A DNA stretch of 64,000 bases from Arcobacter sp. (lineage in GTDB: Bacteria > Campylobacterota > Campylobacteria > Campylobacterales > Sulfurimonadaceae), in contig JAGXFN010000010.1 in assembly GCA_024637195.1 (NCBI GenBank), forward strand, positions 62,001-126,000, given 5' to 3'. The stretch's first letter is position 1; the number at the start of each line of letters is the position of its first letter. The position numbers and the translations under genes were made by a program. Under the pieces are notes generated by a model. It was not told where the DNA came from and did no database searches. It saw nothing but the letters and a program-made list of their open reading frames with translations. Positions 1 through 7,962 of this stretch are shown here, piece by piece.

Positions 1-1
1 A

Positions 2-205
2 GGAAGTGCACTTCCTTTCGGATGTCGTGATGGCGAATGCGGTACCTGCGTCGTCATGATCGAGTCGGGAATGGAGTTTATGAGTCCTGTAAACGACAAA
101 GAGAAGGCAGTGCTCAAGACAGTCAACGAGAGCAGTCCAAAAGCACGCCTTGCCTGCCAAATGAAAGTTGTTGCGCCAAACGGTCTTGTACGCATCAAAT
201 ACTAA
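2..205 (+). CDS. 2Fe-2S ferredoxin, C-terminal part (5' end outside window)
   Basis: This open frame enters from the left edge and stops at 203-205. It shows the Cys-X4-Cys-X2-Cys ligand run of plant/adrenodoxin-type 2Fe-2S ferredoxins (residues FGCRDGECGTC) with the fourth Cys in the later LACQM stretch. Such ferredoxins are soluble one-electron carriers and are frequent in nif clusters as electron donors to nitrogenase or cofactor assembly. The position just before rpoN and the rest of the nif region suggests such a role, but the missing N-terminus prevents finer classification. A terminator-like hairpin follows at once, so the transcript probably ends here. Confidence 0.85.
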   Translation, partial: GSALPFGCRDGECGTCVVMIESGMEFMSPVNDKEKAVLKTVNESSPKARLACQMKVVAPNGLVRIKY

Positions 206-209
206 CGAA

Positions 210-246
210 CCTTTTCTCCCTTGGGGAGAAGGGCTTTTGTCTCTTT
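210..246 (+). terminator. Rho-independent terminator after the ferredoxin gene
   Basis: A C/T-rich arm (CTTTTCTCCC) pairs with GGGAGAAGG across a TTG loop and is followed by a T-rich run (cttttgtctctttttt). It lies five bases after the ferredoxin stop and separates that gene from rpoN. Confidence 0.7.
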
Positions 247-297
247 TTTAATCACCAATCCCGCTTCGCAACCCGCAATAAGATTTATAATATTAGC

Positions 298-313
298 TAG
301 AACAGAATATGCA
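298..313 (+). promoter_or_regulatory. Sigma-54 promoter of rpoN
   Basis: TAGAACAGAATATGCA. The element has an AG-N10-GC core and ends 38 bp before the rpoN ATG. It belongs to the 16-bp family found before most nif units here, so rpoN is probably co-regulated with nif and autoregulated. Confidence 0.7.
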
Positions 314-351
314 GTCTGTTTACTAAATTGATTAGTTTTAGGCGGATTAAA

Positions 352-1617
352 ATGAAAACATCTTTATCTTTTAAACAAAAACAACTTCCTCGGCTCTCCA
401 TGCAGACATGGCTGCCGCTTTTGCAATGCTCCTTGAATGAACTTGAAAAACATCTGCAGGTCATTACCAATGAAAACCCCTGTATAGAGCTAAAATCGGG
501 CTTTGAAGAGTCCAATGCCCAGGCCGGAGGATCGTCGGCCTACGGGGCATTTCAAAACTATGTCTCCAACGCTTCGAGTGATCAGATCGAGTGGCTGAGT
601 ATCTCTTCTATGTCACTTTATGAAAAACTGGATGAACAGATCGCCGCACCGCTTTTCCCCACGCCCATCTCACAAAAGATAGCCCGTCAGATCATCTACT
701 ATATCAACAACGAGGGTTATTTTGAGGGAAGCATAAAAGAGATCGCCGCGCAGTGTGACACCGATGTGCATACGGTGGAGCGCGTGCGCCAGCGTTTTGC
801 CCATCTGGAGCCTGCGGGGATCGGAGCGGTTGACTACAAGGAGTCGTTTTTGTTTCAGCTCAACGAGTATGAGCTCGATGATGAGCTGAGTATTCTGCTT
901 GGCGCTATGATCGTGCAGTTTGACAAGATGGAAAAGTTTATCAAGCATCCGCGTTTGGGTGATGCGAAACATGTCCTGCAACATTTCAAGAACCCTCCTG
1001 CTTTGGAGTATATGGAGCCTGACCTGCAGATCACCCCCGATCTCTTTGTGGAGTTTGAGGCCGAGAAGCTGAACATCCGGATCAACCATGGCTTCTATCC
1101 CGATCTGCAGGTCAACATGATCGACAAGCATGACAACTTCGCAAAGCAGAAGTTCAAAGAGGCGCGCGAGCTCGTCAATCTCCTTGAACTGCGAAAAGCG
1201 ACACTCTACAATGTGGCCCTGGTCCTGATCGAGAAGCAGTACAGCTTTTTCATGGGCGGCGAGCTCAAGCCGATGCGCCTGCAAGACGTTGCCGATGAGC
1301 TGGGGTTTAACGAATCGACCATTTCCAGAGCGATCTCGGACAAATATATCCAGACAGAACTCGGGCTCTTCGCCTTCAAGGACTTCTTCTCCAACTCCAT
1401 CGGCGAAGTTTCCACCTCAGAAATCAAACATTTTCTAAAACGTCTGGTCGCCGGTGAGGTAAAAGATGACCCCTTCAGCGACAAGATACTGCACGAGACG
1501 ATAGAGGAGCGGTTCGGGGTAAAGATGGTGCGCCGCGTTATAGCAAAATACCGCCAGGAACTAGACATTCCCTCCTATAAAGAGCGGAAGTTTCTGTATA
1601 AGCTGGAGCTTCTCTAG
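352..1617 (+). CDS. rpoN: RNA polymerase sigma-54 factor RpoN
   Basis: 421 residues. It binds core RNA polymerase and directs it to -24/-12 promoters that need an AAA+ activator such as the NifA encoded nearby. The N-terminal region I begins SLSFKQKQLPRLS and is Gln/Leu-rich as expected. The C-terminal RpoN box reads VRRVIAKYR at residues 393-401 (family form ARRTVAKYR), keeping the Arg pair but with Thr replaced by Val. I chose the ATG at 352 over an upstream in-frame TTG at 328, because sigma-54 proteins start close to the Gln-rich motif and a GGCGG stretch lies 8 bases upstream. The gene sits alone between the ferredoxin terminator and the convergent P-II gene. A sigma-54-type promoter precedes it. 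A second rpoN for flagella may exist elsewhere but cannot be seen. Confidence 0.95.
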   Translation: MKTSLSFKQKQLPRLSMQTWLPLLQCSLNELEKHLQVITNENPCIELKSGFEESNAQAGGSSAYGAFQNYVSNASSDQIEWLSISSMSLYEKLDEQIAAPLFPTPISQKIARQIIYYINNEGYFEGSIKEIAAQCDTDVHTVERVRQRFAHLEPAGIGAVDYKESFLFQLNEYELDDELSILLGAMIVQFDKMEKFIKHPRLGDAKHVLQHFKNPPALEYMEPDLQITPDLFVEFEAEKLNIRINHGFYPDLQVNMIDKHDNFAKQKFKEARELVNLLELRKATLYNVALVLIEKQYSFFMGGELKPMRLQDVADELGFNESTISRAISDKYIQTELGLFAFKDFFSNSIGEVSTSEIKHFLKRLVAGEVKDDPFSDKILHETIEERFGVKMVRRVIAKYRQELDIPSYKERKFLYKLELL

Positions 1618-1645
1618 AAGCCTCCGGACTTGCTGTCGAGTCGCT

Positions 1646-2041
1646 TTAGCTTGATGGCGTATCGGCGGCAGTGTAGACGGTATCATTTTTAGAAGTAGCT
1701 CTGGGGGTGGACTGAGTGAGCGCAGATGCGTCTTTTTCTCCTGTACGGATACGTTCGACCCCGAGTACCGGTGTTATCCACATTTTGCCCGCACCGTGGC
1801 CGAGGTCTTGGGTATTGGCGCGAATCGCTTCCATGGCGCTCTCTTTGTTTTTCTCATCCGAGACGACGATAAGAAGCATCACTTTAGGAAAGAGGTCGAG
1901 AGCATTGTTCTTTTCGGTAATTCCCAGTGAGCCTTTTCCTATGACATCCATTACGGTGACGCCTTCGATAGCGTTGTCAAAAAGCCCGCGCAAAACATCA
2001 TTCAGACAGTGTTTGTTAAATACGGCAGTGATTTGTATCAT
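1646..2041 (-). CDS. Divergent P-II family nitrogen regulator
   Basis: 131 residues. P-II trimers sense 2-oxoglutarate and ATP/ADP and bind target proteins through the T-loop. The GHGAGKMWITPV stretch at 81-92 and the VERIRTGE stretch at 95-102 match the P-II nucleotide-binding regions. The T-loop (about 35-53, ending LFPK) is about three residues shorter than in GlnB and has no Tyr, so uridylylation of the usual Tyr51 is impossible. About 20 low-complexity residues extend the C-terminus. It runs opposite to nifU from its own sigma-54-type promoter. A NifI- or GlnK-like role in controlling NifA or nitrogenase is inferred from context. Confidence 0.85.
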   Translation of the reverse strand: MIQITAVFNKHCLNDVLRGLFDNAIEGVTVMDVIGKGSLGITEKNNALDLFPKVMLLIVVSDEKNKESAMEAIRANTQDLGHGAGKMWITPVLGVERIRTGEKDASALTQSTPRATSKNDTVYTAADTPSS

Positions 2042-2074
2042 GATAAATCCTTTGAGTTAATTTATAGTTACTAC

Positions 2075-2090
2075 TGCATATTATGTTCTC
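2075..2090 (-). promoter_or_regulatory. Sigma-54 promoter of the P-II gene
   Basis: GAGAACATAATATGCA on the minus strand, 33 bp before the P-II start at 2041. It is almost identical to the rpoN element and lies back to back with the nifU promoter. Confidence 0.65.
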
Positions 2091-2124
2091 GAATTTAAGG
2101 GTGACAAAAATGTAGCGATAGCAG

Positions 2125-2140
2125 TAGAACATCTCTTGCA
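2125..2140 (+). promoter_or_regulatory. Sigma-54 promoter of nifU
   Basis: TAGAACATCTCTTGCA, with a perfect TTGCA -12 element, 38 bp before the nifU ATG. Very close to the nifH element. Confidence 0.8.
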
Positions 2141-2178
2141 ATTGTAGGGACAATATATCATCCATCAAGGAGCATGAA

Positions 2179-3156
2179 ATGGCAAGAGATAGCTTAATCG
2201 GCGGAGCATTATGGGAAGAGTACTCGCAAGAAGTACAACGACGTATGAACGATCCTGTAAATATGGGAGAGATAACACAAGAAGAGGCCGATGCGGCCCA
2301 AAGACAGCTTATTATCGCCGATTTCGGCGCGGAGAGCTGCGGGGATGCGGTGCGGCTCTACTGGATGATCGATCCTAAAAATGATGTGATCGTCAAGAGC
2401 CGGTTTAAAAGTTTTGGATGCGGTACGGCGATCGCCAGCTCGGACATGATGGCGGAACTCTGTATGGAGAAGACCGTTGACGAGGCATTAAAGATCACCA
2501 ACATCGATGTGGAGAAGGCGCTTCGAGACGATATGAACATTCCGGCGGTTCCTGGGCAGAAGATGCACTGTTCGGTCATGGCCTACGACGTTATCAAAAA
2601 AGCGGCATCGATCTACAAGGGGGTCGACATGTCGGAGTTCGAGACGGAATTTATCGTCTGCGAATGTGCCCGCGTCAGCCTCGATACCCTCAAAGAGGTC
2701 ATTCGTCTGAATAAACTCAACTCCATAGAGGCTATCACCGATTACACCAAGGCGGGCGGTTTTTGCAAGTCTTGCATCAAACCCGGCGGCCATGAGAAAA
2801 AAGATGTCTACCTTATTGATATGCTCAGCGAGATTCAGGGAGAACTTGAAAAAGAGGCGATCAGCAAGAAGATCAAAGAGGCAAAAGGAGACGGTAATTT
2901 CAGTGCGATGAGCCTGGTCCAGAAATTACGAAGCATCGAGTCTATTTTGGAAGAGTATATCCGTCCGACGCTCAAAGCCGATAACGGTGACGTGGAAGTG
3001 ATCGACCTCAAAGAGATAGAAGGCGAATACGAGCTCTATATCCAGTATAAAGGCGAGTGTATGAGCTGTTCGATGAACACCACGACGACACTGGCTGGTA
3101 TGCAGGATATGCTCAACTTCAAACTCAAAACCAACCTGCGGGTGATGGTCGTCTGA
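2179..3156 (+). CDS. nifU: NifU Fe-S cluster scaffold
   Basis: 325 residues, full three-domain NifU. It builds 2Fe-2S and 4Fe-4S clusters from NifS-derived sulfur for NifH and other nitrogenase proteins. The N-terminal IscU-like domain has Cys54, Cys81 and Cys131. The central BFD-like permanent 2Fe-2S domain has Cys161, Cys163, Cys196 and Cys199. The C-terminal Nfu domain has the CMSC motif at 294-297. An AAGGAG Shine-Dalgarno precedes the ATG and a sigma-54 promoter lies 38 bp upstream. The stop overlaps the next start (TGATG), so the aldo/keto reductase is translationally coupled. The partner nifS is about 23 kb away, behind clpXP. Confidence 0.97.
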   Translation: MARDSLIGGALWEEYSQEVQRRMNDPVNMGEITQEEADAAQRQLIIADFGAESCGDAVRLYWMIDPKNDVIVKSRFKSFGCGTAIASSDMMAELCMEKTVDEALKITNIDVEKALRDDMNIPAVPGQKMHCSVMAYDVIKKAASIYKGVDMSEFETEFIVCECARVSLDTLKEVIRLNKLNSIEAITDYTKAGGFCKSCIKPGGHEKKDVYLIDMLSEIQGELEKEAISKKIKEAKGDGNFSAMSLVQKLRSIESILEEYIRPTLKADNGDVEVIDLKEIEGEYELYIQYKGECMSCSMNTTTTLAGMQDMLNFKLKTNLRVMVV

Positions 3157-4277
3157 TGCAGCGCGCTACGAAAGAGGGGACCTTTGCATATCTCAAAAAG
3201 TTCGGCAAATACTCGAAAGATTTTTACCGCTTCAACGGGGAGCTCTTTTTCCCCTCTTTGGGGATAGGCACCTACAAGGCCGAGCCTTATAAAGAGGACA
3301 ACTACATCATCAACTATGCCGAGGCCATCAAAACGGCACTGCGCAGCGGTATTCATTTCATCGATACGGCGATCAACTACCGCTACCAGATGAGCGAACG
3401 CGAGATCGGCGAGGCTCTGGGCGAAATGATTTCCTCAGGCGAGATACGCCGCGAAGAGGTGATTATCGCATCTAAAGGGGGCTTTATCCCGCTTGACTTC
3501 CCCTTTCCGAACAATCCCTACGGCTGGATAGAGGAGACGATACTGCGCAAGGCACTGGCGACACCCGAAGAGATCGTCATCGATCAGCACTGCATGGCAC
3601 CCGCATTTTTGCGTTGGAGCTGCGAGCAGTCTTTGCAGAACTTAGGCCTTGAGACGATAGACATCTTTTTCCTGCACAATCCCGAGACACAGCTGGGCTA
3701 CATCGACCCTTCCCTCTTCTATGAGCGGATAGAAAAGGCATTTGAGCTTTTCGAAGAACTTAAAGAAGAGGGAAAGATAGCGGCCTACGGCGTCGCGGCG
3801 TGGAACGGGTTTTTATATGAAGAGGCGCATACGGAGTATGTTTCGCTCGCAAAGATCGTAGAGATCGCAGAGCGTGTCGGAGGAGCAGCGCATGGGTTCA
3901 GATATCTTCAAAGTCCTTTCAATATGGCTAAAACGCATGCCTTCACCTACAATAATCAGCAGTGCAAAGACAAAAAATACTATCCGCTGATGCAGGCCTG
4001 CGCGCAGTTCGGGCTTACTTTTCTGGGCTCCTCGCCGCTGCTTCAAAAAAATCTCTTCAAGCGTCCTTTCGCGCTCAAGATTGCGCAGACGATGAAGACG
4101 CAGGAGCTTAGCGACGTTGCGAGTGCCCTGCAGTTTGCCCGAAGTGCGGGTGCGATCACGGCGATATTCGGTGCCGTCGATCCTTCGCACGTCACAGACA
4201 ACGCCATCCTGGCCTATCTTCCCAGCGCCTCATCACAAGACATGGGAAAACTGATACGAGACGACTATGCTGTATGA
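3156..4277 (+). CDS. Aldo/keto reductase in the nifU operon
   Basis: 373 residues. The fold is recognised from the opening GIGTYKAEP, the Asp and Tyr of DTAINYRY, the Lys of IIASKGG and the His of IFFLHNPE, which give the usual catalytic tetrad of NAD(P)H-dependent carbonyl reductases. The start is set by the TGATG overlap with nifU. A longer frame reading into nifU is out of register with nifU coding and is rejected. Its 3' end overlaps the following flavoprotein by 11 bp. The substrate is unknown. The nif context suggests a dedicated redox or cofactor-related function, but nothing in the sequence proves it. Confidence 0.88.
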   Translation: MQRATKEGTFAYLKKFGKYSKDFYRFNGELFFPSLGIGTYKAEPYKEDNYIINYAEAIKTALRSGIHFIDTAINYRYQMSEREIGEALGEMISSGEIRREEVIIASKGGFIPLDFPFPNNPYGWIEETILRKALATPEEIVIDQHCMAPAFLRWSCEQSLQNLGLETIDIFFLHNPETQLGYIDPSLFYERIEKAFELFEELKEEGKIAAYGVAAWNGFLYEEAHTEYVSLAKIVEIAERVGGAAHGFRYLQSPFNMAKTHAFTYNNQQCKDKKYYPLMQACAQFGLTFLGSSPLLQKNLFKRPFALKIAQTMKTQELSDVASALQFARSAGAITAIFGAVDPSHVTDNAILAYLPSASSQDMGKLIRDDYAV

Positions 4278-5925
4278 CGTTATTGTAGTCGGAAGCGGAA
4301 TATCAGGGCTCTATGCGGCACTTTACGCCAGACGCGCAGGGATGCATGTTGCCGTCATCTCAAAAAGCACGCCTCTGCGCTCCAACTCCGCAGTCGCCTC
4401 AGGCGGTATCAATGCCGTGCTAAGAGCGAGCGAAGAGGACTCAGTCGAACGCCATCTCAAAGACACGCTAAAAGGCGCAGACGACCTTGGGCGCGAATCG
4501 GCCGTGCGCGGCATGGTCAAGGGGGCCAAGGAGATCATTGCCGAGCTTCAGAAGATGGGCGTTTCTTTTGACCTCACGGACGAGGGGAAGGTGGCCCAGA
4601 GACCCTTCGGCGGAACACAGTCGAAACGGACCTGTTATATCGCCGACCGTACAGGCGCGTCAATCACACAGACCCTGATGGGGCAGTGCCGAAAAGAGGG
4701 TGTTGTCTTTTTACCGAACCATCTGGTCTTGTCAATAGCGATGTTTAAAGAGCGTCTTTCCGGAGTCACCGTGCTGCGGCGGCACGACTCTTCAGTCATC
4801 GCCTTTGCCTGTAAATCGCTGATACTTGCCGGAGGAGGGTATGCAGGGATCTACCGCGGTCACTCGACGAATTCGCAAGAATCAAGCGGAGATATCCATG
4901 CCATTGCTCTGCGGGCCAAGATGCGCCTCGCTAATATGGAGTTTGTCCAGTTCCACCCAACGACACTGGCCAAGAGCAGTACGCTTATCAGCGAAGCCGC
5001 GCGTGCAGAGGGGGCCTACATCGTCGATGAGAACGGTGTTCGATTCACAGACGAGCTGCAGACACGCGACAAACTTTCCCGCGACATTGCGATACACCAG
5101 GCGGCGGGGCATAAAGTCTATCTTGATTTCCGCCATCTCGACGAGGCGCTGATCGACAAAAGGCTCCCTTCGGCCCGCAAACACGCACTAAACGGCGCCG
5201 GGATCGATATTTTAAGTGAACTCCTTGAAATCACCCCTTCGGCTCACTATACGATGGGAGGGATCTGGACCCGTAAAAATACCACGACCGACATCGACAA
5301 TCTCTTTGCCTGCGGCGAATCGGCCTATAGCGGGGTGCACGGCGCAAACAGGCTGGGAGGAAACAGTCTGCTCGAAGGGGCCTATTTCGGCCGTATCGCC
5401 GGTATAGAAGCGGCGCGTGCGGCCAAAAAAGAGGAGTTTCATCCGATCGACTATGCCCTCGTCGACAAGGAGTCGCGCTATGTGCAGATGATACTCGAGG
5501 GAGAGAACCGTTTCAATGTCAACACAATGCGGCGCAACCTCGGGAACAATCTCTACAAAAACGCAGGACTTTTCCGCACCCAGGACTCACTAAGTGATGC
5601 GCTTGAGTATGTCCACTACCTTATAAAGATGTCCTCAGGTCTGTGCTGCATCAACAAAGAACAAAACAATAATGTCGAACTGATGTCGATACTCGAGTTT
5701 CGCAACTCGCTTACCGTTGCCGAAGCGATGGTGATAAGCGCCTTGTCACGCGAAGAGAGCAGGGGTGCACATTTTCGAGTTGATTTTCCGCTCAAAAATG
5801 ACAAAGAGTACCGGCGCGACACCCTTGTCCGCCGACTGACAGGAACATTTCTGCGCATCAGTTTTGAAAGCCATCTCTCTTCGGACTGGCGGCACCGTAT
5901 AAGAAAGTTTTTTCATGCCCTTTAA
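4267..5925 (+). CDS. L-aspartate-oxidase/fumarate-reductase-type flavoprotein
   Basis: 552 residues. The Rossmann motif GSGISG at 8-13 binds FAD. The NSAVASGG, HPTTL and HGANRLGGNSLLEG motifs place it in the family of L-aspartate oxidase (NadB) and succinate dehydrogenase/fumarate reductase flavoproteins. Overall length and C-terminal helical region resemble NadB, which makes iminoaspartate for NAD synthesis. It overlaps the aldo/keto reductase by 11 bp and precedes nifT, so it is expressed with nifU. It may be a nif-specific paralog rather than the housekeeping NadB. That would be settled by finding nadB next to nadA elsewhere in the genome. Confidence 0.8.
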   Translation: MLYDVIVVGSGISGLYAALYARRAGMHVAVISKSTPLRSNSAVASGGINAVLRASEEDSVERHLKDTLKGADDLGRESAVRGMVKGAKEIIAELQKMGVSFDLTDEGKVAQRPFGGTQSKRTCYIADRTGASITQTLMGQCRKEGVVFLPNHLVLSIAMFKERLSGVTVLRRHDSSVIAFACKSLILAGGGYAGIYRGHSTNSQESSGDIHAIALRAKMRLANMEFVQFHPTTLAKSSTLISEAARAEGAYIVDENGVRFTDELQTRDKLSRDIAIHQAAGHKVYLDFRHLDEALIDKRLPSARKHALNGAGIDILSELLEITPSAHYTMGGIWTRKNTTTDIDNLFACGESAYSGVHGANRLGGNSLLEGAYFGRIAGIEAARAAKKEEFHPIDYALVDKESRYVQMILEGENRFNVNTMRRNLGNNLYKNAGLFRTQDSLSDALEYVHYLIKMSSGLCCINKEQNNNVELMSILEFRNSLTVAEAMVISALSREESRGAHFRVDFPLKNDKEYRRDTLVRRLTGTFLRISFESHLSSDWRHRIRKFFHAL

Positions 5926-5965
5926 GGCAGTGGATTCAAAGAAACATATAACACAGGAGTAAATT

Positions 5966-6178
5966 ATGGCAAAGGTTATGTTGAGAGTAGATTCAAAAGG
6001 GGATATCTCCTTTTACGTCGCAAAAAAAGATATGGAAGAGACGATCATAAAAGCAGAGTTTGACAGCGATGAAAAGTGGGGCGGCGAGATCGCACTAAGC
6101 AACGGTGAAACATGGTTCATCGAGCCCTCTGTGAAAAAGTTCCCCTCAGAAGTGATGGCGAAACGCCTGGGCGATTGA
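5966..6178 (+). CDS. nifT: NifT/FixU small nitrogen fixation protein
   Basis: 70 residues. The opening MAKVMLRVDSKGDISFYVAKKDMEE and the later WGGEIALSNGETWFIEP are characteristic of NifT, a small nif-linked protein whose biochemical function is not known and whose loss has little effect in model diazotrophs. The usual place is behind nifHDK; here it closes the nifU operon. A GGAG Shine-Dalgarno stands 6 bases before the ATG. A strong hairpin terminator follows immediately. Confidence 0.9.
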   Translation: MAKVMLRVDSKGDISFYVAKKDMEETIIKAEFDSDEKWGGEIALSNGETWFIEPSVKKFPSEVMAKRLGD

Positions 6179-6180
6179 TA

Positions 6181-6210
6181 CCAGGTCCTACTAAGTAGGA
6201 TCTGGTTTTA
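6181..6210. terminator. Terminator between convergent nifT and nifA
   Basis: CCAGGTCCTAC pairs with GTAGGATCTGG with one G-T wobble around a TAA loop, followed by TTTTA. The minus-strand reading also has an A/T-rich flank, so it could serve nifA as well. Confidence 0.8.
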
Positions 6211-7833
6211 AAACTCGATGGCGTACTGTTTGATCTTGTAGCCGATCTGGCGTGCGGTCATCCCCAGCAATCGTGCCGCCTTAGTTTGAACGCCGTTTGA
6301 GTCGATAAGGGCTTGAAGTATCGCTTCGCGCTCCATCTCATGCAGCGTTTTTTTGGTCATTGGCGCAGAAGGGATGACGTCTTGCGGCGGTGTTGAGGGC
6401 ACAGTGAGAGGCTGCGTCATCGGTGCCGGCTCAAGCGGCATATAGAGTTTTTGGTAGTTGAACGGCAGGACATGGTTGAGCATTTCGGGTTGAAGCTCGC
6501 CCTCTGGGCAGATGAGAACGATCCTCTCCATCGTGTTTTGCAGTTCGCGGATGTTTCCCGGCCACGGGTACTCGAGCAGAAGCTCCATCGCCGCCTTGCT
6601 AAAGTGCATACTCTTGCGGTGCTCTTTCATAAAGCGGATGAGATAGTGCTCGATCAGGAGTTTGACATCTTCATACCGTTCCCGAAGAGGCGGAAGTGTA
6701 AGCGGGATGACATTGAGGCGGTAGAAAAGATCCTCGCGGAACTCCCCCTTCCCCACCATCTCTTCGAGGTTTCGGTTTGTCGCGGCGACGAGACGGACAT
6801 TGGTTTTGACGGTCTTGTTCCCTCCGACGCGCTCAAACTCCTGTTCTTGCAGAATGCGCAGCAGTTTTACCTGCAAAGAAGGGGTGATATCCCCGATCTC
6901 ATCGAGAAAAAGCGTCCCCCCGTCGGCCAGTTCAAAACGTCCTTTACGCATCTCCTTAGCATCAGTAAAGGCCCCTTTCTCATGTCCGAAAAGCTCGCTT
7001 TCAAGCAGAGTCTCGCTGATAGCGGCACAATTGAGTTTGATGAAGGGACCGTTTTGGCGGCGGCTGAGGTTATGCACGGCCGTGGCGATAAGTTCTTTTC
7101 CTGTTCCCGTCTCACCGCGGATAAGGATGGTCGCATCGGTAGGAGCGACGGTGTTGATCATTGAAAAGACCTGCTGCATCTTCGTAGAGCGCCCGATGAT
7201 ATTTTCAAATTTGTAATCTCTTTGTAGCTCTTCTTTGTAATAGGTCTTGAGTTCGCTCAAAGACTCTTTTTCTTTGGCGAGCGTCTGCTGTGCTTTCATG
7301 GAACCGACAAAAAGCGACCCGACGATAGTGAGCATCCGGACGATCTCGTCGAAGTCAAGCGGGCTGTTCTTGCCAAGATTGGCGGAGATGACACCGATCA
7401 CTTCCTCATCTTGAAGCAGAGGAACCGCGACATAAGAGACCATCTGCGTTGTGATGTTGCCCATTTTGTTGAGGTAGTTGATGTTATTGTGGATGTTTTC
7501 GATGACGATAGGCTCGCGGCTTTTGGCGGCCAGACCTGTTGCCCCCTCGCCAAATCGGTAGGTAGCCATCTTTATCTGATAGCTTTCCAGATCAATGGAA
7601 GCCAGCAGTTCCAGTTCATCGGCATCCTCCTTTTTTTTAAAGATAGCGCAGCGTTCAAGGTAGCCGTGCTGTTTGAGCCTGCGCATTGATTTTTCAATGC
7701 TCTCATGGATATCGAGGGTGCTTGTGAGCATAAGAGCAATCTCGTAGAGCAGGTTGATCTCTTTGTAGGCAAAGGTAAGCACGCAGGTCTGGCACTCTTC
7801 TCTGTCGGGTATTTTTGCGCTGTATGTCATCAT
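6208..7833 (-). CDS. nifA: NifA, sigma-54-dependent activator of nif genes
   Basis: 541 residues from the ATG at 7833, which has GGAG six bases upstream; further in-frame start codons upstream lack one. N-terminal GAF domain (about 30-190), central AAA+ domain with Walker A GETGTGKE and Walker B GGTLFLDEIGD, and a C-terminal helix-turn-helix ending TKAARLLGMTARQIGYK, typical of NifA. The sigma-54 contact loop reads GAFTDA instead of GAFTGA. The linker between AAA+ and helix-turn-helix has no cysteines, so it lacks the Cys motif of oxygen-sensing rhizobial NifA. No nifL is adjacent; the GAF domain or the P-II protein may provide control. It has no matching sigma-54 element; a TATAAT-like -10 stands upstream. 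Confidence 0.93.
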   Translation of the reverse strand: MMTYSAKIPDREECQTCVLTFAYKEINLLYEIALMLTSTLDIHESIEKSMRRLKQHGYLERCAIFKKKEDADELELLASIDLESYQIKMATYRFGEGATGLAAKSREPIVIENIHNNINYLNKMGNITTQMVSYVAVPLLQDEEVIGVISANLGKNSPLDFDEIVRMLTIVGSLFVGSMKAQQTLAKEKESLSELKTYYKEELQRDYKFENIIGRSTKMQQVFSMINTVAPTDATILIRGETGTGKELIATAVHNLSRRQNGPFIKLNCAAISETLLESELFGHEKGAFTDAKEMRKGRFELADGGTLFLDEIGDITPSLQVKLLRILQEQEFERVGGNKTVKTNVRLVAATNRNLEEMVGKGEFREDLFYRLNVIPLTLPPLRERYEDVKLLIEHYLIRFMKEHRKSMHFSKAAMELLLEYPWPGNIRELQNTMERIVLICPEGELQPEMLNHVLPFNYQKLYMPLEPAPMTQPLTVPSTPPQDVIPSAPMTKKTLHEMEREAILQALIDSNGVQTKAARLLGMTARQIGYKIKQYAIEF

Positions 7834-7913
7834 CTTTTTCTCCGTTGTTATACCATTATAGTGAAGTATGAAGAAGATGACTGCCATTTTGTGGTTAAAA
7901 AAAAGGCATTATA

Positions 7914-7929
7914 TAGAACCATTTTTGCA
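7914..7929 (+). promoter_or_regulatory. Sigma-54 promoter of the thiol peroxidase operon
   Basis: TAGAACCATTTTTGCA, 33 bp before the ATG at 7963. Perfect TTGCA -12 element and the same AGAAC -24 element as nifH and nifU. Confidence 0.75.
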
Positions 7930-7962
7930 CTTGAAGATAAAATTTATCACAAGGATATTTGC

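Noticed and set aside
328-351. Earlier TTG start for RpoN
   Set aside because: No Shine-Dalgarno at a proper distance, and sigma-54 proteins begin near the Gln-rich region; the ATG at 352 fits better.
2063-2097. Resemblance of the P-II/nifU gap to a half copy of the 65-bp repeat (TATTATGTTCTCGAATTT)
   Set aside because: The similarity is explained by the minus-strand sigma-54 element GAGAACATAATATGCA; the repeat core ACGACATAAG is missing.
7705-7962. Longer N-terminus for the thiol peroxidase
   Set aside because: It would read through nifA on the other strand and the sigma-54 promoter; the ATG at 7963 has a Shine-Dalgarno and gives the normal Tpx start.
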